Origin: Rufibacter radiotolerans
GTDB taxonomy: Bacteria; Bacteroidota; Bacteroidia; Cytophagales; Hymenobacteraceae
Direction of reading: 5' to 3'
Assembly: GCF_001078055.1 (NCBI RefSeq)
Contig: NZ_CP010777.1
Location: 3,253,001 to 3,317,000 of the forward strand
DNA: 64,000 nt
Every line of letters starts with the position of its first letter. The stretch's first letter is position 1. Below are positions 60,142 to 64,000 of the stretch, piece by piece. A program made the translations under genes and the position numbers. Under the pieces are notes generated by a model. The model ran no database searches. It saw only the letters and a program-made list of their open reading frames with translations, and was not told where the DNA came from.

Positions 60142-62199
60142 TTACTCAAACCGGACGGTTTTCGCCTTGCCTTTTCTGAACGCCACCGTAACTGTTTTCC
60201 CGTCCAGGCCTTGGGTTATTTTCTTTACCGGAACCAGTTCCTCCACCGTCCATTTTTCCCCAGACTTCTTCCAGAGCATAAGGGTGGCGTATACCGGTGA
60301 CGGCTTCCCCGGCTGGAAGGAATCCATTGCATTAAAGACCGCACTTTCCTTACTGACCGGGTGAAGGCCAGTCGCCCTTACTGTTTCCAGGCCGTCCCAG
60401 CCGCTTAAGGGAACCATGGCCAGTTGGTACTCGCCGTTATCCATCAGGTGCACCTCCTGCCCTTTTACCTTCCGGGAAGTTGTCTTAATAGGACCGTTCA
60501 GTTGGGGCAAGGCATAATGCCCCAGCCGCACCTGCACAGCTTGGGTACTGGTATTGCGGTCAATCCGCAGGATGCCGTTCGGCAGCGGGATATCTGCTAA
60601 GTTGAGTTTGATGTTAGCATGGGTCTCCAGCACCACATCACGGTAATAGACGCCGTCTTCAAACTTTCTGAAGGTGTAAAGCCGCAATGCTTCCCAGGCG
60701 TTTTTCTTGTTTTTGAAAACGTAGTTCATGGCCACTTCCCCGTTGGGCCCATCGGCTTGCCAGGGGAAGGCGCTGTTGTAGGACAGGCGGTTGTAGTTCT
60801 CACTAGACCTGAATTTCTGCCAATCTTTGGCCACGGTTTCATGGCACCACGCCCGTACCTCGGCGGCGCCGATGTTGGGATAATCAGTGATCAGGATCTT
60901 GGAGCCTTCCTGAAACTTGTTGTAGGCCTTTCCCTTGCTTAATCCCTTTTCCCAGGCGCCTTCGTTCTCTGTGGCCATCCAGAACGCGTTCTCTTCTGGC
61001 ACCATTAGCCCCAGAAATACCTTGCCCATCCAGAACACGCTGGGCCGGGCGCTGTAGATCTGCACGGCCGGTTCAAAGGGTCCGTAGAAACCTAAGGCCG
61101 GGATTTGGTCAGCGGCCAGGAAATCAGGATTCTGCAGGAACTGCAGCATAGCGCCAGAGGCGATGCGGCGCATCCAGCCGTAGTTGGTACCAGGCTCCTG
61201 GGCAAGGCCCATAAAAGGGTAAAGCCCCACCGATGCAAACCGGTAGCTGATGCTGCGGCCCCACATGATCATCTTCCCGTCCCGGGCAAACAAGTAGGGG
61301 TAATTGTCATTCACCTCCCTGAAGTTGGCCATGAACTTGGCGGCGTAGGCTGGGTAATGTTTCTTCCCGAACAGTTCTGACCACAACGGACCGTACATCT
61401 GGAACGCCCACATGCTGTAGTAGTCATACGCCGGGCTGTCATGGTACCACCCCTGCCCTTTGTACTGCTCCAGTAATTTGTCCAGGTAGTCCAGCAGCAG
61501 TTTCTCATTCACTTTGTAACCCTGCTCCTTGAAAAAGCTCAGCACAAACACATTGAAAAACCGCCAGTTAGAACTAATGGTAGGCCCGTCTCCATAGCTC
61601 AGCATGGTTTTGGAAAGGATTTCTTTCTGCGGAGTGGTCAGCGGGTCCCATAGAACTTCGGGCGCGTAGGCCAGTGACATGGCTACCCCGCCAAGCTCTA
61701 CCAATATCTGGTTGGCCCCACCGTTACTGGCCCGTGGCTTCACGTAGGTAGGGCTGGCCGGATCAGTTAATTTCACCAGTTGGCGGCGGTAATAGTCGGC
61801 CACTTTGATGCCGTTGATCTGCAGGTCTGGATTTTCTTTGAGCAGGGGAACCGCCATAAACAGGGTGCGGCACAGTCCTTCCAGCATCTCGGTGTTGGTG
61901 TGCACCCCGTCCTGCGGATAACTTTTGCCCGGCTGCTTGGGGAACACCATGGGGTCTTCTAAAGTCTTCACGTATGAAAAGGCTCCAGACAATAGGTAAA
62001 GGGCGGCATCTTTCCAGTGTTTTCTGGTCATGCCCGTGTGCGGGCTGGTAGTAAAATCTGGGTTGACCAGCGGGAAAGTTTTCCGGCTTGTTTCTGGTTT
62101 TTCTAAAGCCATCTCAGGCTGCGCCTGAAGCGAGCGCCCAGACAGCAGGAAGAGAAACAGGAGCAGAACATGTGACGGATATTTCATGGAATTCATCAT
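60142..62199 (-). CDS. DUF2264 domain exported protein
   Basis: 685 aa with a signal peptide (residues 6-27, ending LQAQ). The N-terminal about 400 residues match DUF2264, an (alpha/alpha) barrel-type family related to polysaccharide-degrading enzymes: PLVNPDFTTSPHTGMTRKHW, GGANQILVELGGVAMSLA, SSNWRFFNVFVLSFFKEQGY and YHDSPAYDYYSMWAFQMYG. The C-terminal part is a beta-sandwich. Catalytic role is unknown; members often sit in rhamnogalacturonan loci. It lies downstream of GH105 on the same strand, with a palindrome between. Confidence 0.88.
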   Translation of the reverse strand: MMNSMKYPSHVLLLFLFLLSGRSLQAQPEMALEKPETSRKTFPLVNPDFTTSPHTGMTRKHWKDAALYLLSGAFSYVKTLEDPMVFPKQPGKSYPQDGVHTNTEMLEGLCRTLFMAVPLLKENPDLQINGIKVADYYRRQLVKLTDPASPTYVKPRASNGGANQILVELGGVAMSLAYAPEVLWDPLTTPQKEILSKTMLSYGDGPTISSNWRFFNVFVLSFFKEQGYKVNEKLLLDYLDKLLEQYKGQGWYHDSPAYDYYSMWAFQMYGPLWSELFGKKHYPAYAAKFMANFREVNDNYPYLFARDGKMIMWGRSISYRFASVGLYPFMGLAQEPGTNYGWMRRIASGAMLQFLQNPDFLAADQIPALGFYGPFEPAVQIYSARPSVFWMGKVFLGLMVPEENAFWMATENEGAWEKGLSKGKAYNKFQEGSKILITDYPNIGAAEVRAWCHETVAKDWQKFRSSENYNRLSYNSAFPWQADGPNGEVAMNYVFKNKKNAWEALRLYTFRKFEDGVYYRDVVLETHANIKLNLADIPLPNGILRIDRNTSTQAVQVRLGHYALPQLNGPIKTTSRKVKGQEVHLMDNGEYQLAMVPLSGWDGLETVRATGLHPVSKESAVFNAMDSFQPGKPSPVYATLMLWKKSGEKWTVEELVPVKKITQGLDGKTVTVAFRKGKAKTVRFE

Positions 62200-62289
62200 A
62201 CTAACAAAAGGGACACTTTAACCTAAAAACCGAAGCCCTATTACCCCGCTTTGCCGGTCTGGCTATAAAACCACCTGATTCTTGGAAAC

Positions 62290-62329
62290 CTGTTTCGGGC
62301 CTGTTTTCCGGAAAACAGGCCCGAAACAG
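62290..62329. repeat. Perfect 40-bp palindrome, family copy
   Basis: CTGTTTCGGGCCTGTTTTCC and its exact complement. It lies between DUF2264 and GH105. Confidence 0.85.
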
Positions 62330-62346
62330 CCCCGCTCGGAAACCGC

Positions 62347-63498
62347 TCAGTCCAGGAGGCGGTACATCTCAGAGGCGGCCAGTAGAAAGGCCCCTACCCC
62401 AAAACCAGTAGTGGAGTTGACATCTACTATCTGCCCCGGAATGGCTCGCTCCCCGATGGGCTGCACATAGCCTACTTTCCCGTTGGGCTGTAACGCGGTG
62501 GCAGTCAGGTAATGGTAGCCTTTGGCGGCCACCGGCAGGTAGTCCTTTTTGTCCAGTAGTCCGTTGTTGAGGCCCCACAAAAACCCGTAGGTAAAGAAAG
62601 CCGTGCCGCTGGTCTCGGGGCCGGGGGCGTGCGCCGGGTCCAGCATGCTGCGGGTCCAATACCCTTCGGGCTGTTGGGCGTTGGCGATGGCCTGCGCCAT
62701 GTCCCTGAACCGCTGCTCGTACTCCTTGCGGTGCGGGTCCTTCCTGGGCAAATCCTGCAGCACCTTGGCCAGGCCCGCAAATACCCACCCGTCGCCCCGC
62801 GCCCAGAAGTCCTTTTTCCCGTTGGCGCTCTTGTGCCTGGGGTACACGTACTTGGCGTCACGGTAATAGAGCTTCGCCTCCGGGTCATACATGATGGAGT
62901 CTGAATAGCGCAGGTACTCGTACAGCTTCTCCAGGTACTGCTTGTTGCCCGTTACCCTATACAGCTTCGTCATGACCGGCATCACCATGTAGAGGCCGTC
63001 GGCCCACCACCAGTAATCGTGGCGGGGGGTGCCCATCTGGTATTCCATCACCTCGCGGGCGCGGGCGATTTTGCGACCGTCCCGGGCGCCGTCCAGGCAA
63101 TACAGGTCCACGTAGGTCTGGAAGCAGATCTGCCAGTCCCCGAAGAGCACGTAGTCGTCTTTCTCGCCGTAGGTGTGCTTCCACTTCGCTTTGTCAGTAG
63201 ACTTCGCGCCCATCCATTGGTTTTTCTCGGCCCAGGCCTCTGAGTAGGCCCGGTAGGCCTCGTTCCTGGTGAGCTTGTAGGCCTCCATGTTGCCGGTATG
63301 GTAGGCGGCCACGTCCCAAAAGGCCCAGCCGGGCGTGGGGTTGGTGCTTTGCCAGTACGTGTTGGCTTGGTTTAATTGGTCCAATACCTGCTCCTTGGAA
63401 GTGGGCAGTAAGGGGTGTTTGGGCTTGGCGGCCACGGTGCTTGCCAGCGTGAGGAGGAAAAGGAAAAGAAGGGGCAGACAGGTTCTTTTTTGAATCAT
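62347..63498 (-). CDS. GH105 unsaturated rhamnogalacturonyl hydrolase
   Basis: 383 aa with signal peptide (residues 7-24, STVAAK). The (alpha/alpha)6 barrel of the GH88/GH105 family is seen in GWAFWDVAAYHTGNMEAYKL, DNWQ-like GDWQICFQTYVDLYCL, HDYWWWADGLYMVMPVMTKLY (catalytic Asp) and DFWARGDGWVFAGLAKVL. It removes the unsaturated galacturonyl residue left by PL11-type lyases at the end of rhamnogalacturonan oligosaccharides, a good functional match to the PL11 gene here. Normal length. Confidence 0.92.
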   Translation of the reverse strand: MIQKRTCLPLLFLFLLTLASTVAAKPKHPLLPTSKEQVLDQLNQANTYWQSTNPTPGWAFWDVAAYHTGNMEAYKLTRNEAYRAYSEAWAEKNQWMGAKSTDKAKWKHTYGEKDDYVLFGDWQICFQTYVDLYCLDGARDGRKIARAREVMEYQMGTPRHDYWWWADGLYMVMPVMTKLYRVTGNKQYLEKLYEYLRYSDSIMYDPEAKLYYRDAKYVYPRHKSANGKKDFWARGDGWVFAGLAKVLQDLPRKDPHRKEYEQRFRDMAQAIANAQQPEGYWTRSMLDPAHAPGPETSGTAFFTYGFLWGLNNGLLDKKDYLPVAAKGYHYLTATALQPNGKVGYVQPIGERAIPGQIVDVNSTTGFGVGAFLLAASEMYRLLD

Positions 63499-63527
63499 GG
63501 CAATAGAAAAGCTATAGGGCGGGCTCC

Positions 63528-63566
63528 TGGTTTGGGGCCGCTTTACGAAAAACGGGCTTAAAACAG
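63528..63566. repeat. Dispersed palindrome copy
   Basis: GGTTTGGGGCCGCTTTACG / AAAACGGGCTTAAAACAG, imperfect, between GH105 and the partial gene. Confidence 0.65.
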
Positions 63567-63570
63567 ATAT

Positions 63571-64000
63571 TTAAAAGGCAGGCTTCCACTCCAGCACCTG
63601 GACGGGTTGAGGGCCCAGGCTGGAGCGGCCTTCCCCGTCTACCTGGTCCACGTTCTGGATGAACAGGTTCAGGATTTGCCTCTCCTTCCAGAGCTCGGTG
63701 TCATAGGTGGGCTCCCAGGAACCCAGCGACTCCTGGGTAAGGTCCACCAGCGACCAGGTGGGGTCAGAGAGCTTTTTGAGGACCAGCGCGGAGGCCTTGT
63801 TGCCTCTTTCCTCGTCCCTGAACAGCAGCAGCACCGAGGCGTGGGCGCCGGCGTTTTTAACCAGGACCTGGGGCCGGGCAATGGGAATGCGCTTGGTGCC
63901 CGCGCCGGTCAGGCTGAAGGGTGTTTTCCTGAAATTCAGCTGCCTCTTCTGCCAACTCTTGCCGTCATGGTAGACCAGGTGGTACTGGGGAACGGTGGAG
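63571..64000 (-). CDS. BNR-repeat containing protein, partial (C-terminal end)
   Basis: The minus-strand frame is open from the window end to a stop at 63571. The visible 142 residues (QYHLVYHDGKSWQ, IPIARPQVLVKN, SVLLLFRDEERGN, WEPTYDTELWKE) are typical of BNR_4-type sialidase-like beta-propellers. The N-terminus is beyond the window. The frame is open and has no in-frame stop. Together with GH105 and DUF2264, it appears to be one transcription unit for polysaccharide breakdown. Confidence 0.75.
   Translation of the reverse strand, partial: STVPQYHLVYHDGKSWQKRQLNFRKTPFSLTGAGTKRIPIARPQVLVKNAGAHASVLLLFRDEERGNKASALVLKKLSDPTWSLVDLTQESLGSWEPTYDTELWKERQILNLFIQNVDQVDGEGRSSLGPQPVQVLEWKPAF

Noticed and set aside
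1..64000. CRISPR array
   Set aside because: No regularly spaced direct repeats with unique spacers were seen, and no cas gene.

Overview
The window looks like a chromosome segment of a Bacteroidota bacterium of the Hymenobacteraceae/Cytophagales type (Rufibacter- or Pontibacter-like; inferred from protein families, not proven). Indications are a T9SS C-terminal sorting domain, a phenylalanine hydroxylase/pterin dehydratase pair, TAnnTTTG-type -7 promoter boxes, DUF4846, DUF3871, DUF4407 and DUF4236 families, and an outer-membrane beta-barrel protein of the TonB-receptor type.

Left chromosomal flank (1-4,415, GC-rich): an unrecognised 227-aa gene inside a repeat-rich stretch, a PLP-dependent cystathionine gamma-synthase/lyase, a TVP38/TMEM64 membrane protein, then a tRNA-Arg(ACG).

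Genomic island (4,416-46,820, about 42.4 kb): inserted in the 3' half of the tRNA-Arg gene and bounded by a perfect 46-bp direct repeat. A tyrosine integrase sits at the right end. No relaxase or conjugation gene is visible. The left, AT-rich part carries cargo: two envelope proteins; a tight six-gene operon of vWA, PP2C phosphatase, two atypical kinases, DUF4407 membrane protein and DUF4236 protein, which resembles TerY-P triads but is larger; a helicase-HNH gene with two small partners; MORN-repeat and secreted proteins; and two large unknown genes. The centre holds a complete type I restriction-modification system (hsdS, hsdM, hsdR) and a divergent EVE-McrB/McrC pair. The right part has a replication/maintenance module (HTH excisionase-like, DUF3987, RadC, DUF3871, RecA-like ATPase), umuDC, small secreted proteins, one gene broken at a 9-base homopolymer, an L,D-transpeptidase family protein and the integrase. 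It reads as a defence island carried by a non-conjugative integrative element.

Right chromosomal flank (46,821-64,000): phhA-phhB for phenylalanine-to-tyrosine conversion, preceded by a 27-codon ORF with five consecutive Tyr codons and an intrinsic terminator (a probable attenuator); then a pectin/rhamnogalacturonan-type region with a GH2 enzyme, a 1,541-aa PL11 rhamnogalacturonan lyase with T9SS tail, an outer-membrane beta-barrel protein, a DUF2264 protein, a GH105 unsaturated glucuronyl hydrolase and the end of a BNR-repeat protein.

A family of about 36-45 bp palindromes (core CTGTTTTCCGGAAAACAG) occurs about ten times in intergenic DNA, in both flanks and inside the island. The most notable points for follow-up are the six-gene phosphosignalling operon, the Tyr-codon attenuator before phhA, the integrase-associated TTGCACACAA repeats at both island ends, and the helicase-HNH three-gene cassette.
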